Assembly: GCF_002079055.1 (NCBI RefSeq)
Contig: NC_047501.1
Span: forward strand, 620,001-684,000
From: Saccharomyces paradoxus
Lineage: Eukaryota > Ascomycota > Saccharomycetes > Saccharomycetales > Saccharomycetaceae
Reading direction: 5' to 3'
Length of the DNA stretch: 64,000 nucleotides
The translations under genes and the position numbers were made by a program. A model generated the notes under the pieces. It did no database searches and was not told the origin of the DNA. It saw only the letters and a list, made by a program, of their open reading frames with translations. This document shows, piece after piece, positions 45,276 through 55,742 of this stretch. Numbering within the stretch: position 1 is the first letter of the stretch; every line of letters starts with the position of its first letter.

Positions 45276-46280
45276 TACGAATTTATATAAGTAATCAAAA
45301 GTTTATTTGTTGTCGTGCTTGGTCAAATACTTACCTCTCTCTTTCAAAGCTCATTAAGAGTTTTTGATTGTTTATTCACCAGAAGAGATCAAGTATCATT
45401 TACACTATTTTTTGTATTTAAGGGGTGACAGAAATCAGAATGCCACATGCGGCTTTTGATGATAGAAACACTATACAACAGAAAGCAAATAAATCGGGTA
45501 ACGGGAATGGAATATATCCACTTGAAATAAGTGCTAACGCCACGTAGGGGTATAGCCCTCTCAAGGGTAACACAATCGGCCCAAATGAAAAATTGAAGCG
45601 AAGAGAAAAGAAAGAGCATCTTATATCTTGTGACTTAGTGCAACTTCATGGTCTATGTATACGAAAAGCCAAGAGCTATATATCTTATTTTTGCGTTCCA
45701 TCTCCCTACGGAAAGAGACTCCCTTAGACAATGTACTACTTATCTGTGACACCTTGCTTTTCTAATTGAGAGGACGAATTCTTGACGGTTACCTGGATAA
45801 AAGTGACAGTCCATAGAATAGAGCTCACTTGCCCTATGATTGCTTCCAACTGCCGAGAGATGGTAAGTTGCGCGCACCGTTGCCTGGCCTATTGTTACTA
45901 CAATGCCATGGCAATAGCGGAACCGTGTGGAGGTAGCGTTGCCGCAAACGAAAGCGCGGAGCTTAACGGCAATGGCATTAAAAAACGGGATGGCGTCCTT
46001 GTCAGGTAGACGGAAAGAATATCCAGATGGAAGCGCTTTTGTGCAGCAGTAAAGGGTACCACTTCTACAACGAGAACAATGAAATTGCTTATCAACGGCA
46101 AAAGAAATACTTAAGTAATATGAGTAATACTTTATATAAAAAGGGCTGACAAATATCGCCGGCAAATTATTGTTTTCTTGTCAAATGTTTCGCCAAGCTA
46201 AGCAATCTGTAATTAAGACCTCAAACTAAGGTTACATTACATTTTCTTTTTTTTCAAACATTACGTAACAGATCTTACAT
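45276..46280. promoter_or_regulatory. 1-kb divergent spacer between GSP2 and YOR186W
   Basis: The spacer has a Reb1 site at 45495-45501. A relatively GC-rich patch at about 45780-46070 remains open on the minus strand for 141 codons (45740-46165), but that frame opens at TTG and lacks an early ATG. A 75-codon plus-strand frame over the same patch also starts at TTG. I treat both as non-coding. Confidence 0.5.
45495..45501. promoter_or_regulatory. Reb1 site upstream of GSP2
   Basis: CGGGTAA is the Reb1 core. It lies about 220 bp upstream of the GSP2 ATG, where Reb1 typically positions nucleosome-free regions. Confidence 0.5.
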
Positions 46281-46715
46281 ATGACTTTGTTTTTCAAAGT
46301 CTTCGATATCTCCAAGATAAATAATTCTTCCACGGATGAAGATCCTAGAGACAAGATACTGTGCAATGAGCATCACCCTTTTGAGAAGGGTCACTTTAAG
46401 GCCACCATACGAGCTTTCAGTGACAGCATTAAGCTAGGACTGAAGGGCAGTTCGGGGCCCAAAGGCACAGTCTCTATATTCGAGAATGAAAATACGCCAC
46501 ACGATCTCACGGCGGAAGATTTCAAGTTGCAGCCGGTCTGTATGGCCTTTTCCTGGTTTGTTATTGGTCTCGTTATCGTTTGCTTACTACTTTGCATCAC
46601 GCTTGTGCTAACATCACAATATCAAGGCGAAAATGAAAATTACGCTACGGAAGCTATACCATCAAGTAATATCAACGACGAGGAAAAGCAATTATCGCTT
46701 CTCGACATGGCTTAG
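46281..46715 (+). CDS. YOR186W: YOR186W, small single-pass membrane protein of unknown function
   Basis: The 144-residue protein equals the length I recall for S. cerevisiae YOR186W. Residues 1-86 are hydrophilic; 88-110 form one strong hydrophobic segment (FSWFVIGLVIVCLLLCITLVL); a short acidic tail follows. There is no N-terminal signal peptide. Function is unknown to me; conservation of frame and length between species suggests a real gene. The stop codon lies within a 15-bp tandem repeat (46705-46734). Confidence 0.75.
   Translation: MTLFFKVFDISKINNSSTDEDPRDKILCNEHHPFEKGHFKATIRAFSDSIKLGLKGSSGPKGTVSIFENENTPHDLTAEDFKLQPVCMAFSWFVIGLVIVCLLLCITLVLTSQYQGENENYATEAIPSSNINDEEKQLSLLDMA
46391..46600 (-). 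CDS. Antisense 69-codon ORF within YOR186W (possible YOR186C-A)
   Basis: A 69-codon minus-strand frame (MMQSSKQTITRPITNQEKA onward) overlaps YOR186W completely. S. cerevisiae annotation lists a small ORF YOR186C-A in this area, which I recall as 69 residues; I cannot confirm that it is the same frame. An antisense frame in a conserved gene can stay open passively. There is no domain or membrane segment. Confidence 0.25.
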   Translation of the reverse strand: MMQSSKQTITRPITNQEKAIQTGCNLKSSAVRSCGVFSFSNIETVPLGPELPFSPSLMLSLKARMVALK

Positions 46716-46742
46716 TACCACATGGCTTAGTGCCACATGGCG
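46705..46742. repeat. 15-bp tandem repeat across the YOR186W stop
   Basis: ACATGGCTTAGTACC (46705-46719) is followed by ACATGGCTTAGTGCC (46720-46734) and the start of a third copy (ACATGGCGC). The first copy contains the TAG stop (46713-46715); the second has a further in-frame TAG. Confidence 0.9.
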
Positions 46743-47185
46743 CAAGAGAGGAGAAGAAGCAAAATTCATTATTTATTTAAAACATTTAGTTTATATACGT
46801 CGCCTCAGGAGGCCTTTTTAATTCGATAAGTATATAAGATCTTTGGTATTCACAGCAGTCAGTTGGGCTTATTATCCTATCGACTTCATTACCCGCAGGA
46901 TAATTTGCAGACTTCCCCTTGATTGGTCAGTTCCCCCCTAACCCGCGCCGGAGCTGATTTTTCGTATTTTTAAGGATTTGTTTAGCACCCATCTGACTTC
47001 AGTCAACATAACCTTTCGCCACCAGGCTTTCCTTACCTTTTGCTGCTAGCTTGTTACGGGTTTTCCTATTTCTGGTCAATTTTTTAGTCTGTAATACTGA
47101 TTAAGCTAAAAAATTTGAGCTTCTTTGTTGAGATTATTTTTGTGCTTTCAGGTATATTCTAGCTCGACGAAGGTAACAGACAAAA
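46716..47185. promoter_or_regulatory. TUF1 promoter spacer
   Basis: A 470-bp spacer with a Reb1-type TTACCCG at 46889-46895, about 290 bp upstream of the TUF1 ATG. T-rich stretches lie nearer the start. There is no ORF or RNA gene. Confidence 0.55.
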
Positions 47186-48499
47186 ATGTCAGCTTTATTA
47201 CCAAGATTTCTCACAAGAACAGCTATTAGAGCTCCTGGAAATCCTCTGAGGCTCTCCTCAGTGATTTCTAGGGCCTTTTCTCTAACTGCTACTTCCTACG
47301 CAGCTGCTTTTGATCGTTCCAAACCGCATGTAAATATAGGTACGATCGGCCATGTTGATCATGGGAAGACGACTTTGACCGCAGCCATTACCAAAACTTT
47401 AGCTGCAAAAGGTGGTGCCAACTTCTTAGATTATGCTGCCATTGATAAGGCTCCAGAAGAAAGAGCTCGTGGTATCACAATTTCCACCGCTCACGTTGAA
47501 TACGAAACGGCTAAGAGACATTATTCTCACGTCGACTGTCCAGGTCACGCTGATTATATTAAAAATATGATTACGGGTGCTGCCCAAATGGATGGTGCTA
47601 TCATTGTTGTGGCTGCTACCGATGGACAAATGCCCCAAACTAGAGAACATTTGCTGCTGGCTAGACAAGTTGGTGTCCAACATATAGTCGTTTTTGTTAA
47701 CAAGGTTGATACTATTGATGATCCAGAAATGCTAGAATTAGTCGAAATGGAAATGAGGGAGCTATTAAACGAATACGGCTTTGACGGTGACAACGCCCCA
47801 ATTATCATGGGTTCTGCCCTTTGCGCTTTGGAAGGTCGTCAACCTGAAATTGGGGAGCAGGCTATCATGAAGCTTTTGGATGCAGTTGATGAGTATATTC
47901 CTACACCTGAAAGAGACTTGAACAAGCCTTTCTTGATGCCCGTTGAAGATATCTTTTCTATCTCTGGTAGAGGCACCGTGGTCACTGGTCGTGTGGAAAG
48001 AGGTAACTTAAAGAAGGGTGAAGAATTAGAAATTGTTGGTCACAACACTACCCCTTTGAAAACAATTGTTACTGGTATCGAGATGTTTAGAAAGGAATTG
48101 GACTCTGCTATGGCAGGTGACAACGCCGGTGTCCTACTTAGAGGTATCAGGAGAGATCAATTGAAGAGAGGTATGGTCCTAGCTAAGCCAGGCACCGTTA
48201 AAGCTCATACCAAGATTCTAGCCTCTTTGTATATTTTATCCAAGGAGGAAGGTGGTAGGCATTCCGGGTTTGGTGAAAACTACAGACCACAAATGTTTAT
48301 AAGAACTGCTGATGTTACAGTTGTGATGAGGTTTCCTAAGGAAGTTGAAGATCATTCTATGCAAGTTATGCCAGGAGACAATGTTGAAATGGAATGTGAT
48401 TTGATTCATCCTACCCCATTAGAAGTTGGTCAACGTTTCAATATTAGAGAAGGCGGTAGAACTGTTGGTACAGGTCTAATCACACGTATTATTGAATAG
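47186..48499 (+). CDS. TUF1: TUF1, mitochondrial elongation factor Tu
   Basis: The 437-residue EF-Tu has an N-terminal mitochondrial presequence of about 37-40 residues rich in Arg, Ser and Ala. The GTPase motifs are GHVDHGKT (55-62), [12 protein letters not shown] and SALCALEG. The two beta-barrel domains are complete to the C-terminal [15 protein letters not shown]. It delivers aminoacyl-tRNA to mitochondrial ribosomes in the matrix. Length equals the S. cerevisiae protein. Confidence 0.98.
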   Translation: MSALLPRFLTRTAIRAPGNPLRLSSVISRAFSLTATSYAAAFDRSKPHVNIGTIGHVDHGKTTLTAAITKTLAAKGGANFLDYAAIDKAPEERARGITISTAHVEYETAKRHYSHVDCPGHADYIKNMITGAAQMDGAIIVVAATDGQMPQTREHLLLARQVGVQHIVVFVNKVDTIDDPEMLELVEMEMRELLNEYGFDGDNAPIIMGSALCALEGRQPEIGEQAIMKLLDAVDEYIPTPERDLNKPFLMPVEDIFSISGRGTVVTGRVERGNLKKGEELEIVGHNTTPLKTIVTGIEMFRKELDSAMAGDNAGVLLRGIRRDQLKRGMVLAKPGTVKAHTKILASLYILSKEEGGRHSGFGENYRPQMFIRTADVTVVMRFPKEVEDHSMQVMPGDNVEMECDLIHPTPLEVGQRFNIREGGRTVGTGLITRIIE

Positions 48500-48925
48500 A
48501 CTTATTGATGTAACCGGAGTGTATTTCTATATGTTCCGTTTGTATCCCCTCTCATAATATATATACTTGTTCAGTTAAAAAATTTCATACGTGTAAATAA
48601 AGAGCCATAAATTCTTCCGGCATCCACTTTTAGCAGGATGCTGCTAACACTAAATTTTAAGATTTCATATACGCACGCCAAAGACGTGTTCATGTATTTA
48701 ACAGACATCAAGGCGTTTTTCGACAGCGTTTTTGTTGATTTGTTTACTTTCCGACGTACTGCTACGAAAAAAAGCAAAGAAAAATACAAAAGACAAAACA
48801 TTCGCAAATGATGACAACTTGAAACCGCCAAAAGTCATCGCTTAGAAATTTTGAGGCGAAAGGCTGCTCCTGTAAAGGTTCTTCTTACATGGTAAAAGGG
48901 TATTAGTATTAGCACAGTATTGACT
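48500..48925. other. TUF1 3' flank and MSB1 promoter
   Basis: A 426-bp spacer. The 86-codon minus frame 48571-48831 begins at TTG and is rejected. No RNA gene is seen. Confidence 0.55.
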
Positions 48926-51900
48926 ATGAACGATATGGCAAAGCCTCTCCCTACTCCACCAACTGTTGAGATCAGGAAAAGTCGATCAAATTCACCAAGA
49001 AAAGCTCAGAAAACAAATACAAGCCCCAACAAGAATCGCAATAATGTGAAAAGTGTACCTGAATCAAAAGGAAGAACCACAAATGAGCACGATAATATAG
49101 AGGATGAGGAGTTTGAATTCTTCCATCAATTTAGTCGGGAGAAAGTGAAAGGCGTCATACACGTAATCACTGCTGAACTTAAGGAAAAAGGTCCAGATGT
49201 TGAATTTTTGATGATACCGTTCAGGCCGGAACAAACGAACGACAAATTATTGACATTATTAAATCAGTTATTCCCACTAGGAAACGGACAACCAGTTAAC
49301 GAAAAAAGGCAGCTAAAAATTATTTCCAAAACCGATGTCTGGACTTTATTTCAGTGCTTGAAATACATTTGGTGCAGACTTCCAAATTCAGAAATTATAG
49401 GTTGGAAATCTTATATGGAATTTAAATTCAGAGAAGAGGATAAAGAATTTCCTCGAAAATCATTTTTAGAAATCATGCCTCAATGTCTGGCATCTCCAAA
49501 TCATGCATCGATCGTTTACGATTTTTTTGATTTGATTATCTCAATTTCATCAAATTCAAGAGTTAACAAAATGAGTGCCAGAAAAATATCAAAGATGTGC
49601 GCAATCTGGGCATTTAGTAAACAGAAACCAAATTCCGATGTTCAGGATTACGATTTTGAATCAGGCGCTATAGAGTCATCTGCTCCTAATAATTCCATAC
49701 AAGATGGGTTAGATCAATGGATTCCTGCTTCGGATGCCATGTTTCATCTACTCTTAGCATTTTTAAGAAGTTTCGTTCCTCAGGATCTTGAATCTGCAAA
49801 ACTGCCGCGAACACTTAAGAGTTTATTGTTCAATAATCAGTATCCTCCAAGAAAATCAACAGCGTACACATCAGAGACAATTTTAACCATTCCCCTAGTG
49901 ACTTTAAAGACAGATGTGTTTTCGAGAAAGCCTTGGCAATTATTGGAACGCTGCAATGATCTTCTAGACTTCACCGATCATGATGCCTTTGAAGCAAGAG
50001 AAGATTACGCTTTATTAAAGTCTTTATTCAGAAAGAAAAACACGGTGGAGGGAATTAGCAGGAAAATGTCCCAGGAGTCAAGAAGATTGATGAAAGCAAT
50101 GTCTACCAAACATTCAACATTTCAACCAGGTTGGGCTCCCAGAAAATGTATTGAAAACGTTTCTCATTTAAAAGAATGCATCGAGGTTAAAAGACTAGAT
50201 ATTGATGATTATTTTATTTGGACTTGGCTGTCATCCCTTTCTTTCGAACAAACATCCGAAAAAAAAAAAATATTTGGAAGATCTATTATACTAGAATTCG
50301 AATTTGATGGATTTAAAAAATGGGTGGTTTTCCAAGAATGTGATGTAACATTAGATTACAACAAAAAGGGTCAGTTCAAGAGAAAGAGTTCTGTGCACTC
50401 ATCGTCGGCCGAAAAGGAACAACCTCCCGATTTTGAGTTAGCGGATCAACCTCTCTCCAAGTCACCTACATTATCTCAAACCTACAAAAAATTCCAAGCT
50501 GAGGTACCTCAGCAAAGTACTATTCAAAGGGATTCAGCGCCCGATAACCAAGGAATTTACCACACAGTCATTAGTAAAAATGCGTTGGCCAAGAACAAGC
50601 ATAATGTGAATTTGCATTCGTTTGAACATAAAATCTCCAAGTGGAATCCTTTAAACAACCTACGAAAGAAAGGTGGTAGTAACTCTAGTAGTTCGTCTTC
50701 TTTTGAGAACAAGAGCAAGGACGCTCCCATCCGTGAAGAGTATCATACAGGCAAAAATCATAAATCAAAGAAAGAAGAGCGGGTTCTATCTGAATTTAGC
50801 ACACTTAATCCAGACGAATATCAATTACCAGTCATCGAGACCGATTCATCAACTTTTAAGATTGATATACCAGAATTAATGTACGAACATGATGATGATG
50901 AGGGTGAAAAGGGCCCTGCCGTCCTAATGAACAACGAACTTGCAAATCCACACATAAAAGCCGCTGACTCAACCATTGAAGAACTAAACGGCATGGTTGA
51001 AGAAATGATGTTTAGTGAGCCAGAAGATGTGAAAATATCCATAACTGAGGCGGAAACTTTCGAATCATTGACAAAGTTTGATCAATATAAACCATCCAAT
51101 ATAACTGACGATGACTTACAAAGTAGCCATTCAAGCGCCATTCACTCTCTGAAATTGAGTACCAATACAAACGATTCATGCGCTGATAGTTCCAAATACA
51201 CCGCTGATAGAAAATTAGTGGAACCAAGAAAGGTTTCCGAGGAATCTAAACTCAATGACGATTCATCTTCATATTATTCTCCAAATATAAATAACTTACC
51301 GAAGTCAAGGATGCCTAGTCAACCAACTTATTCAAACTCGGATTCAAAAAAAGTATCCACGAATGAGTCTCGCCTGAACGTCTTACAAGGCGCGGCTAAT
51401 CCGCCACAACAGGTAATACCAAAACCACCAAGAAGAGCACCTGGAAACAGCATATCTCCTGTTCAGCAGAAATGCTATCAAAACGATCGTAGAGATGAAC
51501 TGTCACCTGCGAGTGCACCAGTTCCGTCTTCTGCATATTCACCTGTGAGGTCTCCCCAATTTTCCACAACCTCGGCAGGATTTAAGCAGAATACGCTTAA
51601 TATGCCTGTCGGATATAAAGAACCTGCTCACGTTTTAGCAAACCAACAACCTATGATGTATCGGGACCAGCATAATTATCCTCCTCAACAACAAAAACAA
51701 CGCCCTTTCCAAAATACTATTGTGCCCCCAGAACTAAAGTTTAGAAATCAACGAACAGAAGATTTACCAATCTCCCAACATACGGTGCCAGTGAAACAAG
51801 GTGTGCCCAATGTGCCATCTAATGTTCCATTATATCAACAAATGGAACGCATGAATCCAATCTACCAGCACCCTGTAAATAATCACAAAGTAACTCAGCT

Positions 51901-52366
51901 ACCACATCATAAAAACGCGACAAATGCTTATGGAAAAGGCCATGCAGACAATGTGCAAATGCTAGATGGAAAGTGGGGCAACCATCCGCCACGGATGATG
52001 CCCAAGGGGGTTCGCTCCAATCAATATCCACAACAGCATGTTAACAGGTATACACCGCAGGCTCAACCTGTTGTGCCCGCAGAATATTACAATGGACCTC
52101 CGCCTATGCAAGCACCCCCAATGATGTCCCATATGATACCAGCTCAGGAGCCAGTGCACTACACGGCTGGTGCCAACAGGCGCAGTTTTCCCCAAAGCAT
52201 GAAGCAAAATGCCTATGCCGTACCCGTTCAGCCAATGGGGGCTCTAAATGGTGAATTTTATCTACCAGAAGCTCCCCAGGGAAACAAACTGCATGGAAAC
52301 ATTAATAAGAGACAGGAGAGAAAGAAACTATATGATAACATTAGGAGCGGAAACTTCGGAATATAG
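48926..52366 (+). CDS. MSB1: MSB1, polarity and cell-wall signalling protein
   Basis: The start is ATG 48926 (MNDMAKPLPTPPT); two upstream in-frame codons lead only to a TTG. The product is 1146 residues, against about 1137 recalled for S. cerevisiae. The folded N-terminal ~480 residues (about 45-470) include a RhoGAP-like/Msb1 domain (FHQFSREKVKGVIHVITAEL onward) with no sure catalytic Arg finger that I can assign. The rest is disordered and rich in Ser, Pro, Asn and Gln, with PxxP motifs. The C-terminus is highly conserved (KRQERKKLYDNIRSGNFGI). Msb1 works in Cdc42 and Pkc1 pathways at bud sites and links to Boi1/2 and Bem1. Confidence 0.96.
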   Translation: MNDMAKPLPTPPTVEIRKSRSNSPRKAQKTNTSPNKNRNNVKSVPESKGRTTNEHDNIEDEEFEFFHQFSREKVKGVIHVITAELKEKGPDVEFLMIPFRPEQTNDKLLTLLNQLFPLGNGQPVNEKRQLKIISKTDVWTLFQCLKYIWCRLPNSEIIGWKSYMEFKFREEDKEFPRKSFLEIMPQCLASPNHASIVYDFFDLIISISSNSRVNKMSARKISKMCAIWAFSKQKPNSDVQDYDFESGAIESSAPNNSIQDGLDQWIPASDAMFHLLLAFLRSFVPQDLESAKLPRTLKSLLFNNQYPPRKSTAYTSETILTIPLVTLKTDVFSRKPWQLLERCNDLLDFTDHDAFEAREDYALLKSLFRKKNTVEGISRKMSQESRRLMKAMSTKHSTFQPGWAPRKCIENVSHLKECIEVKRLDIDDYFIWTWLSSLSFEQTSEKKKIFGRSIILEFEFDGFKKWVVFQECDVTLDYNKKGQFKRKSSVHSSSAEKEQPPDFELADQPLSKSPTLSQTYKKFQAEVPQQSTIQRDSAPDNQGIYHTVISKNALAKNKHNVNLHSFEHKISKWNPLNNLRKKGGSNSSSSSSFENKSKDAPIREEYHTGKNHKSKKEERVLSEFSTLNPDEYQLPVIETDSSTFKIDIPELMYEHDDDEGEKGPAVLMNNELANPHIKAADSTIEELNGMVEEMMFSEPEDVKISITEAETFESLTKFDQYKPSNITDDDLQSSHSSAIHSLKLSTNTNDSCADSSKYTADRKLVEPRKVSEESKLNDDSSSYYSPNINNLPKSRMPSQPTYSNSDSKKVSTNESRLNVLQGAANPPQQVIPKPPRRAPGNSISPVQQKCYQNDRRDELSPASAPVPSSAYSPVRSPQFSTTSAGFKQNTLNMPVGYKEPAHVLANQQPMMYRDQHNYPPQQQKQRPFQNTIVPPELKFRNQRTEDLPISQHTVPVKQGVPNVPSNVPLYQQMERMNPIYQHPVNNHKVTQLPHHKNATNAYGKGHADNVQMLDGKWGNHPPRMMPKGVRSNQYPQQHVNRYTPQAQPVVPAEYYNGPPPMQAPPMMSHMIPAQEPVHYTAGANRRSFPQSMKQNAYAVPVQPMGALNGEFYLPEAPQGNKLHGNINKRQERKKLYDNIRSGNFGI

Positions 52367-52430
52367 AAATACTTTATATCTGAAAGAATCATCTTCATGA
52401 TATCCCAGTGGTTCTAGATTTTTTTAAAGA

Positions 52431-52464
<34 letters not shown>

Positions 52465-52821
52465 ATTGCACACATTTTGGACAATAATGAAGAATTAACT
52501 CTACAACAAGATTTTTAACTCCTACAAATGGCAGTCAGTATCGGTGAACAAGAATTGTGATATTTCCCTTTCCATATTCAACATCATATCCACATCATTT
52601 TGTTTGTACGCTAGTTTCCTTCTTAACTCTTATGTCATGCGGATATATATAGTTCGCCGCCAGGAGCTTTTCTCGCGGTTAAAACTTTAACGTACAGCTG
52701 ACGGGTAAGTATTTATATAATCAGTGTGATTTTAAAGATATCAACAAAATATAGTACAATGCCATTACATTTCTTATTTACATCGGTTGAAAGATAAATA
52801 AAATCTCCTGACAATTGTGGT
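52367..52821. other. MSB1 3' flank and IES4 promoter
   Basis: A 455-bp spacer with a 28-bp TA microsatellite (52434-52461) soon after MSB1. The 71-codon minus-strand frame 52713-52928 overlaps IES4 antisense and is not supported. Confidence 0.55.
52434..52461. repeat. AT dinucleotide microsatellite 3' of MSB1
   Basis: A perfect 28-bp alternating A/T tract in the MSB1 3' flank, the same length as the one after GLN4. Confidence 0.9.
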
Positions 52822-53172
52822 ATGTCCCAAGAAAGTAGCGTTTTATCCGAATCACAGGAACAACTTGGTAATAACCCTAAAATAGAGGACACGAGCTCAG
52901 CCTCTGCCAATCCCAGAGATAATAGCAAACCCGTACTTCCGTGGGATTACAAAGATAAAGCGATAGAGATCAAGAGCTTCAGTGGCTATAAGGTCAATTT
53001 TACTGGCTGGATAAGAAGAGATGTGAGGGAAAAACGTCAAAATCAAGCTGTAGATACTACATCCGACATTAAAGAATCAGATGACAAATCCACGGGGAAA
53101 AAAGAACCAGCGGATGAGGACCCTGAAGGGAAAGAATTTGAAGAAGAGAGAGAAGACAGATTGGAATCGTGA
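52822..53172 (+). CDS. IES4: IES4, INO80 chromatin-remodelling complex subunit
   Basis: The 116-residue acidic protein (MSQESSVLSESQEQLG onward) has the S. cerevisiae length. The middle block LPWDYKDKAIEIKSFSGYKVNFTGWIRRD (about 39-68, given here as key residues W41, G57, W62) is the conserved part; both ends are disordered. Ies4 belongs to INO80, and its phosphorylation by Mec1/Tel1 has been tied to checkpoint signalling; several Ser-Gln sites are present near the N-terminus (for example LSESQEQ). Confidence 0.94.
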   Translation: MSQESSVLSESQEQLGNNPKIEDTSSASANPRDNSKPVLPWDYKDKAIEIKSFSGYKVNFTGWIRRDVREKRQNQAVDTTSDIKESDDKSTGKKEPADEDPEGKEFEEEREDRLES

Positions 53173-53966
53173 GATGATGTCAACAGTTCGAAGTAGTGCT
53201 CATGGGCCCACACCTCTGGTTTGGTAAGTAGTTCATAAAGTCTCCAAATTAACTACATTTAAGTAACCAAATCTGGTAATGCAGCAAGAAAGAACATCAC
53301 ATGCACAACTGTATAGGTAAATATACGTATAAATTTAAACTTATCCAGATACAAAGGACCAGAAATAGTGTTAACAATTGTAAAAGAAAACTAGCATGGA
53401 AATTCTTTTCAAGAAAAAGGTATTAAAAAAGCCAAAAACTAAGCTATCAACATGTTCAACCTATTAGGCTTCTATACAACGATCATATAATATGTTTGTT
53501 GACTATATGCTGACACAAAGCGCAACGATTCTATCTAATATTGACAAATTTAGTTTAGTCGACCTGGTAAGCTACATCCCTATATTTTATTTTCATCTCT
53601 AACACCAAAATATTGATTTCTAAAAGTCTCTCTGCCCGTTATTTGTTCCAACACCAAGCTGAAAGAGTTTTATTTGTGGTGGTATTCGCTGTCAGCTTAG
53701 GAAAAAGCAGTCTCGAAACGACACTAAAAAAGCGGCGCGTCTGATTCATTAAAATCTTGTCAATAGCGTTTTCAGTCTTTGTGTAAAGATTTCTTGCATC
53801 ACTCACCACCTCTTTTGTAGCAATGACTATATTCAGACAACCTCACATTCATTAATTCAACTTTCTCTCATAGTTGCCGATTGCGAGCAAATCCTCTAAA
53901 AATTCGAAAGAGAGACTTAGTCGTTAGACACAGGCACTCCATATAAAAGCTGCTTTCTAAAAATAA
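53173..53966. promoter_or_regulatory. SPR1 promoter spacer
   Basis: A 794-bp AT-rich spacer with a middle sporulation element match at 53672-53678 and further near-matches (53513-53521, 53778-53786). Homopolymer-free and without any ORF over about 30 codons starting at ATG that I noticed. Confidence 0.55.
53672..53678 (-). promoter_or_regulatory. MSE-like element before SPR1
   Basis: CACAAAT on the minus strand fits the Ndt80 element CRCAAAW. It lies about 290 bp upstream of the ATG. SPR1 is a known sporulation-specific gene. Confidence 0.5.
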
Positions 53967-55304
53967 ATGGTTTCGTTTAGAGGGCTGACTGCGCTAACGC
54001 TACTTTTTACTAAATTAGTAAGCTGCAATCCTGTTTCCACTAAAAATAGGGATTCTATACAGTTTATTTATAAAGAAAATGATAATGTATACTCTGCCAT
54101 CGATGGTCAAACCATTAATGAAAAAGTTCATGGAGTTAATTTAGGTGGATGGCTAGTATTGGAGCCGTATATAACACCTTCTTTATTCGAAGTTTTCCGC
54201 ACAAACCCGTACAATGATGACGGTATTCCTGTTGATGAATACCATTTTTGTCAAAAGTTAGGCTACGAAAAAGCAAAGGAACGCCTTTATAACCATTGGT
54301 CGACATTTTACAAAGAGGAAGACTTCGCAAAGATTGCTTCTCAAGGCTTCAATTTGGTTAGGATTCCTATTGGGTATTGGGCCTTTACAACGTTGAGTCA
54401 TGATCCCTATGTTACCGCCGAGCAGGAATACTTTTTGGACCGGGCTATCGATTGGGCTAGGAAATATGGTTTGAAAGTATGGATTGATCTTCATGGAGCG
54501 GCTGGTTCACAAAATGGATTTGATAACTCGGGGTTGAGAGATTCATATAAGTTTCTGGATGATGAGAATTTAAGTGCCACCATGAAAGCTTTAACGTACA
54601 TTTTAAGCAAATACTCAACTGACGTATACCTCGATACTGTTACTGGAATCGAATTGCTCAATGAACCGTTAGGACCAGTTATCGACATGGAGAGGCTGAA
54701 AAATTTGCTTTTGAAGCCGGCTTATGACTACCTAAGAAATAAAATTAATAGTAAGCAAATCATTGTCATACATGATGCTTTCCAACCCTACAATTACTGG
54801 GATAGCTTTTTAAATGATGAGAAGAAGGAATATGGCGTCATAATTGATCATCATCATTACCAAGTGTTCTCACCGGTGGAATTAACAAGAAAAATGGATG
54901 AACGCATAAAAATTGCCTGTCAGTGGGGATATGGTGCCCTAAGCGAGAAGCATTGGTCCGTAGCAGGCGAATTCTCGGCGGCCTTGACAGATTGTACAAA
55001 GTGGTTGAATGGAGTTGGCCTTGGCGCCAGATATGATGGAAGTTGGGCTAAAGACAATGAGAAATCACATTACATCAATTCGTGCACAAACAACGAGAAT
55101 GTTGCCTTGTGGCCTGAAGAAAGAAAACAGGACACCAGAAAGTTTATTGAGGCCCAATTAGATGCTTTTGAAATGACTGGGGGATGGATAATGTGGTGTT
55201 ACAAGACAGAGGATAGTATCGAATGGGATGTTGAAAAATTGATCCAGCATAACCTTTTTCCGCAACCTATCAACGATAGAAAATATCCGAATCAATGTCG
55301 CTGA
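53967..55304 (+). CDS. SPR1: SPR1, sporulation-specific exo-1,3-beta-glucanase
   Basis: The 445-residue secreted GH5 enzyme begins with a signal peptide of about 20 residues ([17 protein letters not shown]). The catalytic acid/base is Glu233 in ELLNEPLG and the nucleophile is Glu335 in [12 protein letters not shown]. The [19 protein letters not shown] block is a family signature. It is related to Exg1 and Ssg1; expression is confined to sporulation, with a role in spore-wall glucan and thermoresistance. An MSE lies upstream. Confidence 0.97.
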   Translation: MVSFRGLTALTLLFTKLVSCNPVSTKNRDSIQFIYKENDNVYSAIDGQTINEKVHGVNLGGWLVLEPYITPSLFEVFRTNPYNDDGIPVDEYHFCQKLGYEKAKERLYNHWSTFYKEEDFAKIASQGFNLVRIPIGYWAFTTLSHDPYVTAEQEYFLDRAIDWARKYGLKVWIDLHGAAGSQNGFDNSGLRDSYKFLDDENLSATMKALTYILSKYSTDVYLDTVTGIELLNEPLGPVIDMERLKNLLLKPAYDYLRNKINSKQIIVIHDAFQPYNYWDSFLNDEKKEYGVIIDHHHYQVFSPVELTRKMDERIKIACQWGYGALSEKHWSVAGEFSAALTDCTKWLNGVGLGARYDGSWAKDNEKSHYINSCTNNENVALWPEERKQDTRKFIEAQLDAFEMTGGWIMWCYKTEDSIEWDVEKLIQHNLFPQPINDRKYPNQCR

Positions 55305-55742
55305 AATTTCGTGGCAAACATTTAAGGTCTTTGGACGGTGATGATCGTTATTAAAAGTAAAATTTTGCCAACTAAAACTATCTATATAACATCAAAGGTA
55401 TATAAATAAAACATAGTTTATATCTCATAACTATACAAACAAGATGCTTCTACTAGCAGCTATATTCATTTTCATCTAAAACTATGAATGGGAGTTCCTT
55501 ATGATTATTTGTTGACATTACGTGGGGGGAAGCACGAGATACGGGTCGCTGTCGATACCGCCGGACGGTTTATTTAGCTAGTGTAATGAACATGAGATGA
55601 AGAAAAACAATAAAGAATTACAAACCTGTCAGCGGTTCTATGAATAAACAGTGTAGGACCTCTATACCGATATTTGCATTTATCTGTTGGGTGATTGAAA
55701 GGAGACGCTGGACTACTATCTTTTGGGCTATACATCTGTTAA
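55305..55742. other. SPR1 3' flank and ULS1 promoter
   Basis: A 438-bp spacer with no ATG frame of note, no RNA gene and no relic visible. Confidence 0.55.

Noticed and set aside
48920-48925. Two extra codons at the MSB1 N-terminus
   Set aside because: The extension begins at TTG; the ATG at 48926 matches the known protein start.
53941-53947. ATATAAA as the SPR1 TATA box
   Set aside because: It is only about 20 bp from the ATG, too close for a yeast TATA box to position transcription start upstream of the start codon.
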